Counted from the stretch's first letter, positions 24,124 to 33,450 are shown. The stretch: DNA of 64,000 nucleotides from Clostridiales bacterium (GCA_022768185.1 JALEMS010000023.1:41711-105710); one strand, 5' to 3'. Notes: generated from the sequence alone by a model not told the origin. Translations and numbers: made by a program.

Positions 24124-24987
24124 GTGCAGAACAGATCCATTTCCAGGCGGCGGAGAGCCTGTATCGGCCTGCTGCGTGCGCTGATGCTCATCTCGGCGCT
24201 TGTGATGTGCGCGCTGGTTGTATTCCTCATCGGGTATGTGCTTATTAAGGGGCTGCCGAATCTTTCATGGACGCTGCTGACGACCAAACCGAGCTTTCTG
24301 TCGGACACCGTCGGTATCCTGCCGGATATTCTCAATACGGTGTATGTGCTGATTGCATCGCTGGTCATTGTGCTGCCGCTGGGTGTGGGTGCGGCCATCT
24401 ACCTCACGGAATATGCCGGCAGCCGCCGGATCGTTTCCGTCATCGAATATGCCGCCGAGACGCTCTCCGGCATTCCCTCGATCATTTACGGTCTGGTCGG
24501 CATGGTTTTTTTCTGTCAGTTTTTCAAAATGAAGACCTCTCTGCTGGCCGGCAGCCTGACGCTGGTCATCATGAACCTGCCCACCATCATGCGCACGACG
24601 CAGGAGAGCCTTAAAACTGTACCGCAGAGCTACCGTGAGGGCGCCTTCGGCCTGGGCGCCGGGAAATGGCGCGTCATCCGCACGGTGGTGCTGCCCGGCT
24701 GCGTCGACGGCGTCGTTACGGGCTGCATTCTTTCCGCCGGCCGAATTCTGGGGGAAACGGCGGCTCTGCTGTATACGGCGGGCTTTGCCCATGCGCTGTA
24801 CGGCTTTTTTGAGGGGCTGGAAAACGCCGGCGCGACGCTGACGGTTGCGCTGTATGTTTACGCCAAGGAGGAAGGGCGCTTTGACGTGGCCTTCGCCATC
24901 GCCTCGATTCTCATGGTGCTGGCCCTGCTCATCAATCTGGCGGCGGCGCTTGTCGGAACGCGCTGCAAAAAAAGGAGAAGTGTATGA
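24124..24987 (+). CDS. pstA: Phosphate ABC transporter permease PstA
   Basis: I chose GTG 24124 because AAGGAGGG lies six bases upstream; a TTG at 24118, overlapping the pstC stop, is possible but too close to that site. The 287-residue product is the second permease: [32 protein letters not shown] and the EAA-like loop [22 protein letters not shown] ending [16 protein letters not shown]. It pairs with PstC. The stop overlaps the pstB ATG in ATGA, so translation is probably coupled. Confidence 0.94.
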   Translation: MQNRSISRRRRACIGLLRALMLISALVMCALVVFLIGYVLIKGLPNLSWTLLTTKPSFLSDTVGILPDILNTVYVLIASLVIVLPLGVGAAIYLTEYAGSRRIVSVIEYAAETLSGIPSIIYGLVGMVFFCQFFKMKTSLLAGSLTLVIMNLPTIMRTTQESLKTVPQSYREGAFGLGAGKWRVIRTVVLPGCVDGVVTGCILSAGRILGETAALLYTAGFAHALYGFFEGLENAGATLTVALYVYAKEEGRFDVAFAIASILMVLALLINLAAALVGTRCKKRRSV

Positions 24988-25739
24988 GTACGATCATTTC
25001 CGCAAAGGAGCTTTGCCTGTGGTACGGCGCCTCGCAGGCGCTGCGCAGCATCAGTATGGACATTCCGGAAAACCGGATCACCGCGCTGATCGGCCCGTCC
25101 GGCTGCGGTAAGTCCACGTTTCTGAAAACGCTCAACCGCATGAACGATCTGGTGCCCGGCGTAAAAATCACCGGCCAGGTGACCTACCGGGATCAGGATA
25201 TCTTCGCCCCCGAGGTCAACGTCAACGAGCTGCGCCGCGAGGTCGGCATGGTTTTTCAAAAGCCGAATCCCTTCCCCATGAGCATCTACGACAACATCGC
25301 CTACGGCCCGCGTACCCACGGTGTGACCAACCGCGCAAAGCTCGACGATATCGTCGAACGCTCGCTGCGCGGTGCGGCGATCTGGGACGAGACGAAGGAT
25401 CGTCTCAAGAAGTCCGCACTCGGTCTGTCCGGCGGCCAGCAGCAGCGCCTTTGCATCGCCCGCGCGCTTGCCGTGGAGCCGGAGGTGCTGCTGATGGACG
25501 AGCCGACCAGCGCACTCGATCCGATTTCCACTTCGAAAATTGAAGAGCTTGCAATCAGCCTGAAAGACAGGTACACTATTATTATCGTCACACACAACAT
25601 GCAGCAGGCCGTGCGCATCTCCGATCAGACGGCCTTCTTCCTGTTGGGCGAGCTGGTGGAATACGGCAGCACAGAGCAGATCTTTTCCCAACCGCAGGAC
25701 AAACGGACCGAGAACTATATTACGGGGAGGTTCGGATGA
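24984..25739 (+). CDS. pstB: Phosphate ABC transporter ATPase PstB
   Basis: A 251-residue ABC ATPase. Walker A is [12 protein letters not shown], the Q-loop [18 protein letters not shown] is characteristic of PstB, the signature is [15 protein letters not shown], Walker B is [14 protein letters not shown] and the switch His is in [12 protein letters not shown]. It powers phosphate import through PstCA. The start ATG 24984 overlaps the pstA stop; its own stop overlaps the phoU start (ATGA). Confidence 0.97.
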   Translation: MSTIISAKELCLWYGASQALRSISMDIPENRITALIGPSGCGKSTFLKTLNRMNDLVPGVKITGQVTYRDQDIFAPEVNVNELRREVGMVFQKPNPFPMSIYDNIAYGPRTHGVTNRAKLDDIVERSLRGAAIWDETKDRLKKSALGLSGGQQQRLCIARALAVEPEVLLMDEPTSALDPISTSKIEELAISLKDRYTIIIVTHNMQQAVRISDQTAFFLLGELVEYGSTEQIFSQPQDKRTENYITGRFG

Positions 25740-26398
25740 TGAGGAGCCGGTTTGACGAGCAGCTTTCTCTTTTGAACAAAGAATTGATCAAAATGGGCGC
25801 CATGTGTGAAAATGTCATCTCGCTGGCGGCAAAGGCGCTGATGGACGGCGATGTGAAACAGGCCTCCGCCGTCATTCCCATGGACGGCGAGATCGATCAA
25901 CTGGAGCGGAATATCGAAGCCATCTGTCTGAAGCTGCTTTTGCAGCAGCAGCCGGTAGCGAAGGATCTGCGCCAGATCTCTGCAGCGCTGAAGATGATCA
26001 CCGATATGGAACGCATCGGCGACCAGGCGGCAGACATCGCCGAGATCATCACCTTTCTCAACGGCCGCAGCGGCGAGGAATGCGCCTGTATCGACGAAAT
26101 GGCCCGTGCAACCATCCGCATGGTCACCGGCAGCGTCGACGCCTATGTCAGACAGGACACGGCGCTGGCTGAACGCGTCATCGCGCACGACGATGTGGTG
26201 GACAATTATTTCGACCGCGTCAAGCATGCGCTCATCAACCTGATTGCAAAAAAACCGGAGGACGGTGAATATGCCGTGGACCTGCTGATGATTGCCAAAT
26301 ACTTTGAGCGCATCGGCGATCATGCAACAAACATTGCAGAATGGGTCGTGTTTTCCGTGACCGGCGTGCATAAAAGCAGTAAGGGGGCAACGGAATGA
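25736..26398 (+). CDS. phoU: Phosphate signalling regulator PhoU
   Basis: A 220-residue all-helical protein with two PhoU repeats. Metal-binding-type motifs appear in each: [20 protein letters not shown] and [14 protein letters not shown] in the first half, and [16 protein letters not shown] and [18 protein letters not shown] in the second. PhoU connects PstB activity to PhoR and keeps the Pho regulon off when phosphate is sufficient. ATG 25736 overlaps the pstB stop, and ATG 25739 is an alternative. The stop overlaps the response regulator start. Confidence 0.96.
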   Translation: MMRSRFDEQLSLLNKELIKMGAMCENVISLAAKALMDGDVKQASAVIPMDGEIDQLERNIEAICLKLLLQQQPVAKDLRQISAALKMITDMERIGDQAADIAEIITFLNGRSGEECACIDEMARATIRMVTGSVDAYVRQDTALAERVIAHDDVVDNYFDRVKHALINLIAKKPEDGEYAVDLLMIAKYFERIGDHATNIAEWVVFSVTGVHKSSKGATE

Positions 26399-27072
26399 TC
26401 TGGTGCGTTGAAGACGACGACAGCATCCGTGATATTGAGGTCTATACGCTCAATTCCACCGGCTTTGAGGCAAAGGGCTTTCCGGACGGGGCGCAGCTTC
26501 GCCGGGCGCTGCAGACGGAGGATAAGCCGGAGCTGATTCTTCTGGATGTGATGTTGCCCGGCGAGGACGGCGTGTCGCTGCTGCGCTTCTTAAGGCGCAC
26601 GCCGGATACGGCGGAGATCCCGGTTATTATGGCAACGGCCAAGGGGATGGAGTACGATAAGATCCAAAGCCTGGATCTCGGCGCAGACGACTATCTGGTC
26701 AAGCCTTTTGGCATGATGGAAATGGTCTCCCGCGTCAAGGCCGTGCTGCGCCGCTGCCGGCCGTCAAGGGTACAGCATCTGCTACAGGTGGGCAGTCTGG
26801 TGCTCAATCAGGACGAGCATACTGTTTCTGCCGACGGCGAGCGGGTATACCTGACGTTCAAGGAGTTTGCGCTGTTGCAGCTGTTTCTCTCGCATCCGGG
26901 CATCGCCTTCACGCGCGATCAGCTCTTTAACGACATCTGGGGCTCGGACTACGTCGGCGAGACCCGCACGGTGGACATGCACATTCGCACCCTGCGGCAG
27001 AAGCTGGGAAAATACGGAAAACTGATTGAGACGGTCCGCGGCGTCGGTTACCGTCTGGAGGTGCAGACATGA
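26395..27072 (+). CDS. phoP: Phosphate response regulator, OmpR/PhoB family
   Basis: A 225-residue two-domain regulator. The receiver (1-120) has the acidic pair (VEDDDS), the phosphorylated Asp in LILLDVMLPGEDG and the Lys in DYLVKPFGMMEM. The C-terminal winged-helix DNA-binding domain (about 130-225) contains LTFKEFALLQLFLSHPG, GETRTVDMHIRTLRQKLG and ETVRGVGYRLE. Position after phoU and before a PAS-type sensor kinase identifies it as the Pho regulator (PhoP in Firmicutes, PhoB in Proteobacteria). It probably activates its own operon through the repeats before pstS. Confidence 0.93.
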   Translation: MIWCVEDDDSIRDIEVYTLNSTGFEAKGFPDGAQLRRALQTEDKPELILLDVMLPGEDGVSLLRFLRRTPDTAEIPVIMATAKGMEYDKIQSLDLGADDYLVKPFGMMEMVSRVKAVLRRCRPSRVQHLLQVGSLVLNQDEHTVSADGERVYLTFKEFALLQLFLSHPGIAFTRDQLFNDIWGSDYVGETRTVDMHIRTLRQKLGKYGKLIETVRGVGYRLEVQT

Positions 27073-28730
27073 CAAAAAAGATTTTCAAGTCCATTGTCAT
27101 CGTGGCTGCCGCAGTCCTGCTGGCAAGCTTTGTCATCATTCTGGGCTGCATCTACGAATACTTCGGCGGCATCCAGGAAAAGCAGCTGCAGGACGAGCTG
27201 AGTCTGGCTGTGGCCGGCGTGGAAATGAGCGGGACGGACTATCTGTCCAACGTCGATTCCAGGCAGTACCGTCTGACATGGGTCGACGGCAGCGGCACCG
27301 TGCTTTACGATACGCAGGCAGACCGGAGCGGCATGGAAAACCACGCCGACCGGGAGGAAATCCGGCAGGCGCTGCAGACCGGCCGGGGCGAGAGCGCGCG
27401 CTATTCCGCCACGCTGCTGGAAAAGACCCTCTACTGCGCACAGCGTCTGAACGACGGCAGCGTACTGCGTATATCCGTCAGTCGGGCGACGGCGGGCGTG
27501 CTGGTGCTGGGCATGGTACAGCCGATCCTTGTGGTGCTGGTGCTGGCGCTGATCCTCTCGGGCGTGCTGGCAAAGCGCGTGGCAAAGCGTGTGGTCGCGC
27601 CGCTCAACGAACTGGATCTGGAAAAGCCGCTGGAGAACAACACGTATGAAGAGCTGGCTCCCCTGCTCAACCGCATCAACCAGCAGCGACGGCAGATCGA
27701 CGCGCAGCTGCGCCGCCTGCAGGTGCGCAGCGACGAATTTGCGCAGATCACCGGATGCATGAAAGAGGGGCTCGTTCTGCTCAACAACAAGGGCATGATC
27801 CTCTCTATCAACCCGGCTGCACAGGCGCTGTTCCACACCGACTGCTCCTGCATTGAGCAGGACTTTCTCACCATTGAGCGCAGTCAGGACGTCACCCGCG
27901 CCATCCAGCGCGCGCAGGCCGTCGGCCACTGTGAGGCGCACATTGAGCGCGACGGCCGCGAGTATCAGCTGGATATCAGCCGCATCGAATCGGAGGGCGC
28001 GCCCATCGGCGCGGTGCTGCTGTCCTTCGACGTCACCGAGCAGGCCTTCGCCGAGCGCAACCGCCGGGAGTTTACAGCAAACGTTTCTCACGAGCTGAAG
28101 ACGCCGCTGCAATCGATCATAGGCAGCGCAGAGCTGATCGAAAATGGGCTGGTAAAGCCGGAGGACCTGCCGCGCTTCGTCGGTCACATCCGCAAGGAGG
28201 CCACGCGGCTTGTCTCGCTCATTGAAGATATCCTGCGCCTGTCTCAGCTGGACGAGGGCGGAGCGCTCCCATTTGAGCAGGTCGATCTTTATGAGATCGC
28301 CAGCGAGGCTGCCGTCTCGCTGCAGGATTCGGCCGCGGCAAGGCACGTGTGCGTCACCGTCACCGGAGAGACCGCGCCGCTGTACAGCGTGCGCCGACTG
28401 CTGACGGAAATCGCAGTCAATCTCTGCGACAATGCCGTCAAGTACAATCGCGAGGGAGGCTCCGTCTCGCTGACCGTGGAAGACCGGGAACATGAGGCGG
28501 TTCTCACCGTGAAGGACACCGGCATCGGCATCCCGCCGGAACATCAAAGCCGCGTGTTCGAGCGCTTCTACCGCGTGGACAAGAGTCATTCAAAAGAATC
28601 CGGCGGCACCGGTCTGGGCCTGTCGATCGTCAAACACGCAGTGCAGTATCTCGGAGGCAGCATCCGCCTGCAGAGCGTCCCGGGCGAGGGTACGACGATG
28701 ACGGTCCGCTTCCCACACCGGCAGGCATAG
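27069..28730 (+). CDS. phoR: Phosphate sensor histidine kinase PhoR
   Basis: A 553-residue membrane kinase. It has a first helix (IVIVAAAVLLASFVIILGCI), an extracytoplasmic segment of about 130 residues, a second helix (LVLGMVQPILVVLVLALILS), a PAS domain (about 240-340), the HisKA box NVSHELKTPLQSIIG with the phosphoacceptor His, and an ATPase domain with EIAVNLCDNAVKYN, DTGIGIPPEHQSRVFERFYR and GGTGLGLSIVKH. It phosphorylates the neighbouring regulator under phosphate limitation. The start overlaps the regulator stop (ATGA). A terminator follows at 28747, ending the operon. Confidence 0.95.
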   Translation: MTKKIFKSIVIVAAAVLLASFVIILGCIYEYFGGIQEKQLQDELSLAVAGVEMSGTDYLSNVDSRQYRLTWVDGSGTVLYDTQADRSGMENHADREEIRQALQTGRGESARYSATLLEKTLYCAQRLNDGSVLRISVSRATAGVLVLGMVQPILVVLVLALILSGVLAKRVAKRVVAPLNELDLEKPLENNTYEELAPLLNRINQQRRQIDAQLRRLQVRSDEFAQITGCMKEGLVLLNNKGMILSINPAAQALFHTDCSCIEQDFLTIERSQDVTRAIQRAQAVGHCEAHIERDGREYQLDISRIESEGAPIGAVLLSFDVTEQAFAERNRREFTANVSHELKTPLQSIIGSAELIENGLVKPEDLPRFVGHIRKEATRLVSLIEDILRLSQLDEGGALPFEQVDLYEIASEAAVSLQDSAAARHVCVTVTGETAPLYSVRRLLTEIAVNLCDNAVKYNREGGSVSLTVEDREHEAVLTVKDTGIGIPPEHQSRVFERFYRVDKSHSKESGGTGLGLSIVKHAVQYLGGSIRLQSVPGEGTTMTVRFPHRQA

Positions 28731-28746
28731 GCATTGACAGTCTGAA

Positions 28747-28783
28747 CCGCAGACGCTTCCCATTGAAGCGCCTGCGGTTTTTC
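28747..28783 (+). terminator. Intrinsic terminator of the pst-pho operon
   Basis: The stem CCGCAGACGCTTC/GAAGCGCCTGCGG with one mismatch and loop CCATT is followed by TTTTTC. Confidence 0.88.
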
Positions 28784-28812
28784 ATCAATTTTACAGAAAC
28801 GCGATTTTTGAT

Positions 28813-28841
28813 TTGACAAAACGACGATAAGATTTTATTGT
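28813..28841 (+). promoter_or_regulatory. Sigma-A-type promoter for the HAD-IIA gene
   Basis: TTGACA (28813-28818) and TATTGT (28836-28841) are spaced by 17 bases, about 45 bases before ATG 28885. A TTTACA lies 23 bases before the -35 element, the same spacing as between two repeats at pstS. Confidence 0.6.
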
Positions 28842-28884
28842 AAAGAAGAAAAGATTTGAATTGTGAGAATGGAGAACAATCAGG

Positions 28885-29670
28885 ATGGAATTGTTGAGAA
28901 ACAAGCAGGGCTACATCTGCGATATGGACGGCGTGATCTATCACGGCAACCGTCTTCTGCCCGGCGTCAAGGAATTTGTCGACTGGCTTTATCAGGAAAA
29001 GAAAAACTTTCTGTTTCTGACCAACTCGTCCGAGCGCTCCCCCAAAGAGCTGCAGCAGAAGTTGGCACGAATGGGGCTGGACGTGGATGAAAGCCGGTTT
29101 TACACCAGCGCGCTGGCCACGGCAAAGTTCATCAGCAGCCAGTGTCCCGGCGGCAGCGCCTACGTCATCGGCGGAGCCGGCCTCATCATGGCGCTGCATG
29201 ACGCCGGCATCACCATGAACGACGTTGACCCGGATTATGTCATCATCGGTGAGGGAAATTCCTATCACTATGAGAACATCCTCAAGGCCGTCCGCCTCGT
29301 GATGAGGGGCGCAAAGCTCATCGGCACGAACAGCGATTTGACTGGCCCCTCGGAAAACGGCATCATCCCCGCCTGCCGCGCCATGGTCGCGCCCATTGAG
29401 ATGACGACCGGGCAGTCGGCCTACTACATCGGCAAGCCGAATCCCCTGATGATGCGTACCGGTCTGCGCATTTTGGATGTCCACTCTGAGGACGCCGTTA
29501 TGATCGGCGACCGGATGGACACGGATATCGTCGCCGGCATTGAAACCGGTCTGGACACCGTACTGGTGCTTTCCGGCGTGACGAGCCGGGAGGATATCAA
29601 GCGCTTCCCCTACCGGCCGCGGCTGGTGCTCGACGGCGTGGGCGACATCCCGCCGAAGAGCGGCGAGTAA
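28885..29670 (+). CDS. HAD-IIA family phosphatase (NagD-like)
   Basis: A 261-residue cytoplasmic HAD enzyme with a C2B-type cap. Motif I is CDMDGVIYHGN with both catalytic Asp residues, motif II is FLTNSSERSP, a Lys lies in the YYIGKPNPLMM stretch, and motif IV is AVMIGDRMDTDIVAG. NagD-like enzymes dephosphorylate nucleotides or sugar phosphates as housekeeping phosphatases; the substrate cannot be read from sequence. GGAG lies 10 bases before ATG 28885. It is a single-gene unit between the pst-pho terminator and its own terminator. Confidence 0.92.
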   Translation: MELLRNKQGYICDMDGVIYHGNRLLPGVKEFVDWLYQEKKNFLFLTNSSERSPKELQQKLARMGLDVDESRFYTSALATAKFISSQCPGGSAYVIGGAGLIMALHDAGITMNDVDPDYVIIGEGNSYHYENILKAVRLVMRGAKLIGTNSDLTGPSENGIIPACRAMVAPIEMTTGQSAYYIGKPNPLMMRTGLRILDVHSEDAVMIGDRMDTDIVAGIETGLDTVLVLSGVTSREDIKRFPYRPRLVLDGVGDIPPKSGE

Positions 29671-29686
29671 CCGTCTGAACCAAGCC

Positions 29687-29737
29687 GCGCCGACCTGGCA
29701 GGCAAACACGTTCCGTGTGCCTGCCAGGCCGGCGCCA
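29687..29737 (+). terminator. Intrinsic terminator after the HAD-IIA gene
   Basis: A long hairpin pairs GGCAGGCAAACACG with CGTGTGCCTGCC and extends outward with mismatches, followed by ATCTTCATTTT. Confidence 0.75.
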
Positions 29738-29770
29738 TCTTCATTTTCTGCATAGTACGGAGAAAACAAC

Positions 29771-30502
29771 ATGATGCATCCGATGATTTATCAAAACGAC
29801 GTCCGCATCAGCTCCCAGCTGACCGACAGCACGGTCAAGCTGGGCATTCCGGAGGCCTTCGGCCTGTTTCAGGACAGCTTTACCTGCTGTCTCGGCGCGC
29901 TCGGCTGCGACAACACCGTCTGCCGCGCGCAGCATAACGCCTATTGGGTCATCACCAAGGTGCGCGCGCGCTTTTTCCGCCGTCCGGACTGGGATGAGCG
30001 GGTTTGCTTACGGTGTTTCCCGGTCGACAGCGTGCGCGTGCGCACACACCTCAACTGTGAGGTGCTCGACGGGCAGGGCGCGCCGTTGATCCTGGCCCGG
30101 CAGGAGCTGTGTGCCCTGCCGTTTGAAGGCCGCCGCGCCGTTCGTCTGTCCGAGCTGGGCTACCCGACGGAGGGCTTTCCCCCCTCCGTGTATGACGAGC
30201 CGTTCCGGAGCTTTGAATTTCCGGAAAAGCTGCGTGCCGCCTTTGTCCAGCCGGTCTATTCGCAGCTGATTGACATGTCCAACCACGTCAACAACATCAT
30301 GTACATTCGTATGGCAATGTGTCTGTTCCCCTCGCAGTATCTGCACACACACGAAATTGAGGATGTAGAGGTGCACTATCTGTCCGAGGCGCAGGAGGGC
30401 CAGACGCTGCACGTCGAGCTGTTTGAAGCCGATGCATGGTATGTCCGAATCCGCATGCAGGAGCGCGCGCTGTGCGAGCTGCGGATCGCCTTTCGCGGCT
30501 GA
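29771..30502 (+). CDS. Acyl-ACP thioesterase (FatA/FatB-like double hotdog)
   Basis: A 243-residue protein with two hotdog halves. The N-terminal half includes ALGCDNTV and AYWVITKVRARFFRRPDWDE. The C-terminal half has IDMSNHVNNIMYIRM, the D-x-N-x-H-x-N signature of bacterial and plant acyl-ACP thioesterases. It releases fatty acids from acyl carrier protein in the cytoplasm. ATG 29771 follows CGGAGAAAACAAC. The next gene, an ACT-metallo-beta-lactamase fusion, starts 8 bases after its stop, so the two are probably co-transcribed and perhaps functionally linked. Confidence 0.9.
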   Translation: MMHPMIYQNDVRISSQLTDSTVKLGIPEAFGLFQDSFTCCLGALGCDNTVCRAQHNAYWVITKVRARFFRRPDWDERVCLRCFPVDSVRVRTHLNCEVLDGQGAPLILARQELCALPFEGRRAVRLSELGYPTEGFPPSVYDEPFRSFEFPEKLRAAFVQPVYSQLIDMSNHVNNIMYIRMAMCLFPSQYLHTHEIEDVEVHYLSEAQEGQTLHVELFEADAWYVRIRMQERALCELRIAFRG

Positions 30503-30510
30503 GGAAAAGC

Positions 30511-31947
30511 ATGGAACTGAAAAAGAAAACCTATATCACCACAATGCCCAACCAGATTGGGGCCTTTCTGCAGGCCAGCCGCTGCTTTGCGCAGCTTGGC
30601 GTGAACATCACACGCGTCAGCTATAACAAGGCGGTCGACTCGCATATGCTGTTCATCGACGCCGAGGGCACAGAGGAGCAGCTGCATCAGGCCGACACGC
30701 TCCTGCGCGGCATCGGCTACCTGCCGCAGACGGAAACCGCCCCGCAGATCATCCTCATCGCGTTTTACCTGCGCGACGTGCCGGGTGCGGTGACGGAGAT
30801 CCTCACGCTCATCGAGCAGTTCGGCTTCAACCTCTCCTATCTCAGCTCGCAGGCCGACGGCAGCGGCTACCAGACGTTCAAGATGGGGTTGTTTGTCGAG
30901 GATCGCGAACGGATCGAGGCGTTTCTCCGGCAGGCACAGGAGATCTGCCCGGCGCAGATTGTCGACTATAACCCGTCCGAGCGTGTGTTTGACAACAGTA
31001 TTTTCTATCGCTCGTTCGTATCCGGTCTGGCGGAAATGATGCACATCGGAGGCGCTGCGCGGCAGGAGCTGCTGGTCAATGCCAATTTGGCCATGCAGAC
31101 GCTCGACGAGCGCGGCCTGTCCCCCTTCCGCACATTCGACAGCATCTTCTGCTTTGCAAAGCTGCTGGCGGCCTGCCGCGGCGCAGCGTTTCAGCCGCGT
31201 ATCACGCACCGGGACATAACGGAGCATACGCGCATCACGCTCATTGAGCCGGCCTGCGGCAGCAACACCGTCATCATTCAAAGCGGCGGCAGGACGCTGT
31301 TTATCGACTGCGGCTATGCCTGCTACCGGGATGAGATGCAGGCGCTGTTCCGGCAGCTGCTGCCTGACTATGACGCAATGGAAAAAACCGTCCTCATCAC
31401 GCACGCCGACGTGGATCACTGCGGCCTGCTTCCGTTGTTCGACCGCATCATCGCCAGCAGGCGGAGCGCCGAATGTCTGAAAAACGAGTATACCGGACGG
31501 GATGGCTTCCGTGAGCAGAACCCGCTGCACAAGCCTTATATCCGCATGTGTAAGCTGCTGACCTCCTACGCGCCTCCGCAACCGGAAAAGCTCACCGTCC
31601 CCTGGGATACGGAGCCGGTCGCGGGCGCGCCGCTCAGCGAGATCGGCACGTTTTCCTTCGGCGAGCTGCATTTTCAGGTATACGAGGGCGCAGGCGGTCA
31701 TCTGCCGGGCGAGATCGTGCTGATCGACCGGACGCACCGGCTGGCCTTCACAGGCGACGTATTTGTCAACCTCAGGGGCATGACGCCGGAGCAGCAGCAG
31801 TACAACAAATATGCGCCCATCCTCATGACCTCGGTCGACACCGATCCCGCGCTCTGCGCAGCGGAACGAAGCGCGATCTTCGACCTGCTGGGTGAGGGCC
31901 GCTGGACGGTTTTCGGCGCGCACGGCGCGGGAAAAGAGCTTGGCTGA
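30511..31947 (+). CDS. ACT-ACT-metallo-beta-lactamase fusion protein
   Basis: The start is ATG 30511 behind GAGGAAAAGC. The 478-residue protein has three parts. Residues 1-70 form an ACT-like domain (MPNQIGAFLQASRCFAQLGV); residues 75-150 form a second (YLRDVPGAVTEILTLIEQFG). From about 235 to 478 lies a metallo-beta-lactamase fold (GSNTVIIQSGGRTLFIDCG, TVLITHADVDHCGLLPLFD, GAGGHLPGEIVLIDRTHRLAFTGD). The metal motif reads HADVDH (298-303), with Asp at the second His of the classical HxHxDH; this variant occurs in some MBL families. The ACT pair suggests allosteric control by an amino acid. Substrate and effector are unknown. It is probably cytoplasmic and co-transcribed with the thioesterase gene. 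Confidence 0.82.
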   Translation: MELKKKTYITTMPNQIGAFLQASRCFAQLGVNITRVSYNKAVDSHMLFIDAEGTEEQLHQADTLLRGIGYLPQTETAPQIILIAFYLRDVPGAVTEILTLIEQFGFNLSYLSSQADGSGYQTFKMGLFVEDRERIEAFLRQAQEICPAQIVDYNPSERVFDNSIFYRSFVSGLAEMMHIGGAARQELLVNANLAMQTLDERGLSPFRTFDSIFCFAKLLAACRGAAFQPRITHRDITEHTRITLIEPACGSNTVIIQSGGRTLFIDCGYACYRDEMQALFRQLLPDYDAMEKTVLITHADVDHCGLLPLFDRIIASRRSAECLKNEYTGRDGFREQNPLHKPYIRMCKLLTSYAPPQPEKLTVPWDTEPVAGAPLSEIGTFSFGELHFQVYEGAGGHLPGEIVLIDRTHRLAFTGDVFVNLRGMTPEQQQYNKYAPILMTSVDTDPALCAAERSAIFDLLGEGRWTVFGAHGAGKELG

Positions 31948-31965
31948 GCACAGATCACAGAAAGC

Positions 31966-32011
31966 AGCCCGCGCGGGTACGGTATCGAGCCGTACCCGCG
32001 CGGGCTGTTTT
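31966..32011. terminator. Bidirectional intrinsic terminator between the ACT-MBL gene and spoIIIAH
   Basis: A perfect 17-base stem AGCCCGCGCGGGTACGG/CCGTACCCGCGCGGGCT with loop TATCGAG is followed by GTTTTGCTT. It lies between convergent genes. Confidence 0.9.
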
Positions 32012-32013
32012 GC

Positions 32014-32592
32014 TTATTCGACGTCCTTCACCTCAATAATCTTGAGCTTGGTCAGGTCGCACCCGGTCTCAGCTACCACCGTATCGCTGATGCGGGCAAC
32101 CGCCGCGTCGGAAAGTCCCTCCGCAGGCGCAGGCACGGCAACCGTGATGCCGTCACCGGAGAGAAAGACCACACAGTCTGCAAAATCCTTTGCGATCAGC
32201 ACGTTTTCCAGCTGCGCCTCCTGCAGCTGATAGTTTGCCATGACGGCAATGGAGTCCATCGCGCTGTCGATGACCTCCTGCGAGGCGCTCTCCGAGGCTG
32301 CAGCCGTCTCCAGCAGCGTAAGCGCCTCATCGCGCGACTGCTGACGCGTCAGCCGGGCGGCGGCAAAATACTCCGGAACCGTCCTGTTCGCGTCGACGGG
32401 CGTCTGTGTACCGTCGGCCCCCATGGCATCCAGATATTCTGCCTCCGCCGCCTCCATGGCAGCGTCCTCCGCACGGGCCATGGCGGAATCTGCCGCGCCC
32501 CAGCGATTGTTGTAGGCCCAGTTGAGGTAGACTGCGGCGCATACCACCAGCAGCACAGCCGCAATCATAATGTTCCGCTTTTTGTTCTTCAT
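32014..32592 (-). CDS. spoIIIAH: Stage III sporulation protein AH
   Basis: The start is ATG 32592 behind CTGGAGGGTAATC. The 192-residue protein has an N-terminal helix (NIMIAAVLLVVCAAVYLNWA), a charged Ala/Glu-rich linker and a C-terminal YscJ-like ring-building domain (about 100-190; QQSRDEALTLLE and LIAKDFADCVVFLSGDGITV). SpoIIIAH spans the outer forespore membrane, and its extracellular domain pairs with SpoIIQ to form the mother cell-forespore channel. It is the last gene of the spoIIIA operon. No spoIIQ is in the window. Confidence 0.93.
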   Translation of the reverse strand: MKNKKRNIMIAAVLLVVCAAVYLNWAYNNRWGAADSAMARAEDAAMEAAEAEYLDAMGADGTQTPVDANRTVPEYFAAARLTRQQSRDEALTLLETAAASESASQEVIDSAMDSIAVMANYQLQEAQLENVLIAKDFADCVVFLSGDGITVAVPAPAEGLSDAAVARISDTVVAETGCDLTKLKIIEVKDVE

Positions 32593-32609
32593 GATTACCC
32601 TCCAGACAT

Positions 32610-32972
32610 TCATTTCAATTTTGCGATTACGATCTCATCGCTGCCAAGCCCCGTGAAGGCGCTGACGGCCCGAATGACTGACAGGCGCACCTGCGCGGAA
32701 TCGGCGCCCTCGCAGAGGATCACCGCACCGCTCTCCGACAGCAGCACCTGCGCCTCTCCGACGCCCTGCATATTGGAGAGCGTCAGCGCCAGACGGCCGG
32801 CCTCCTCGCTGAGCAGCACACCCGTGCTTTTCAGCGGCAGGCCCTCCGTCTTCTGCGCCGGCTTTTCCCTCGCCGGCATCAGCAGAAGCACGATGCCGAG
32901 CGCCAGCGCCAGCAGCAACAGCTTGTTTTTTGCCAGCCATGCGGCCGGCCGTTTCAGATCAGGTGTCTTCAT
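32610..32972 (-). CDS. spoIIIAG: Stage III sporulation protein AG
   Basis: The start is ATG 32972 behind CTGGAGCTGTG; the first 14 bases overlap the spoIIIAF end. The 120-residue protein has one membrane helix (LLLLALALGIVLLLMP) and a short ring-building domain (LTLSNMQGVGEAQVLLSESG). SpoIIIAG forms a large ring in the intermembrane channel in B. subtilis. This copy is clearly shorter than the usual approximately 200-230 residues, lacking much of the linker and insertion region. Position in the operon and the GVGEAQVLL motif support the identification. Confidence 0.88.
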   Translation of the reverse strand: MKTPDLKRPAAWLAKNKLLLLALALGIVLLLMPAREKPAQKTEGLPLKSTGVLLSEEAGRLALTLSNMQGVGEAQVLLSESGAVILCEGADSAQVRLSVIRAVSAFTGLGSDEIVIAKLK

Positions 32973-33450
32973 CACAGCTCCAGTACTGCCGCGCCTCCGG
33001 TATGCCGAGCTGCGCCTCAATCACGGGGGCCAATTGCTTTTTGCTGCCGTCCGCCCCGTCAAGCCGCGCTTCCCAGGGATACCAGAAGCCATCTTCGTCC
33101 CACCGTGCGGTGACGGACGCCGCATCCAGCGTTATGCCCGTCTCCGCCGCTTTGTCCAAAATATATGCCGCGCATTCCTCCTCTATGATACTTCGGCTCA
33201 GCCGCTGTGCAGCCTGCTCCGCCTGCTGGGAAAGCGCCAGCTCCGTTTCCCGGCTGCGGGCCATCGCGCGTGCAAGCGCGCCGGTATCCAGCGAATACAG
33301 CGGCGAGATCAGCGCCAACAGCATCACGGTGCTGCATACCAGCTTCTGCACCCTCTGTACCCGTCCGGGCGGCGTGAGCGCCAGCGCTGCGGCACACAGT
33401 GCCGCCGCCCCGGCCAGACCAAGGATCCACTGCCTGAGCCATTGCGTCAT
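32959..33450 (-). CDS. spoIIIAF: Stage III sporulation protein AF
   Basis: The start is ATG 33450, overlapping the spoIIIAE stop (ATGA). The 163-residue product starts MTQWLRQWILGLAGAAAL and has two N-terminal helices, then a soluble region with the coiled AEQAAQRLSRSIIEEECAAY and a ring-building-like C-terminus. SpoIIIAF is a subunit of the spoIIIA-SpoIIQ channel complex. The identification rests mainly on the N-terminal pattern and position, as the family varies in sequence. Confidence 0.88.
   Translation of the reverse strand: MTQWLRQWILGLAGAAALCAAALALTPPGRVQRVQKLVCSTVMLLALISPLYSLDTGALARAMARSRETELALSQQAEQAAQRLSRSIIEEECAAYILDKAAETGITLDAASVTARWDEDGFWYPWEARLDGADGSKKQLAPVIEAQLGIPEARQYWSCDEDT

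Noticed and set aside
27048..28589. 513-codon open frame on the minus strand
   Set aside because: Shadow of phoR; no domain and His/Gln/Arg-rich composition typical of antisense frames in GC-rich DNA.
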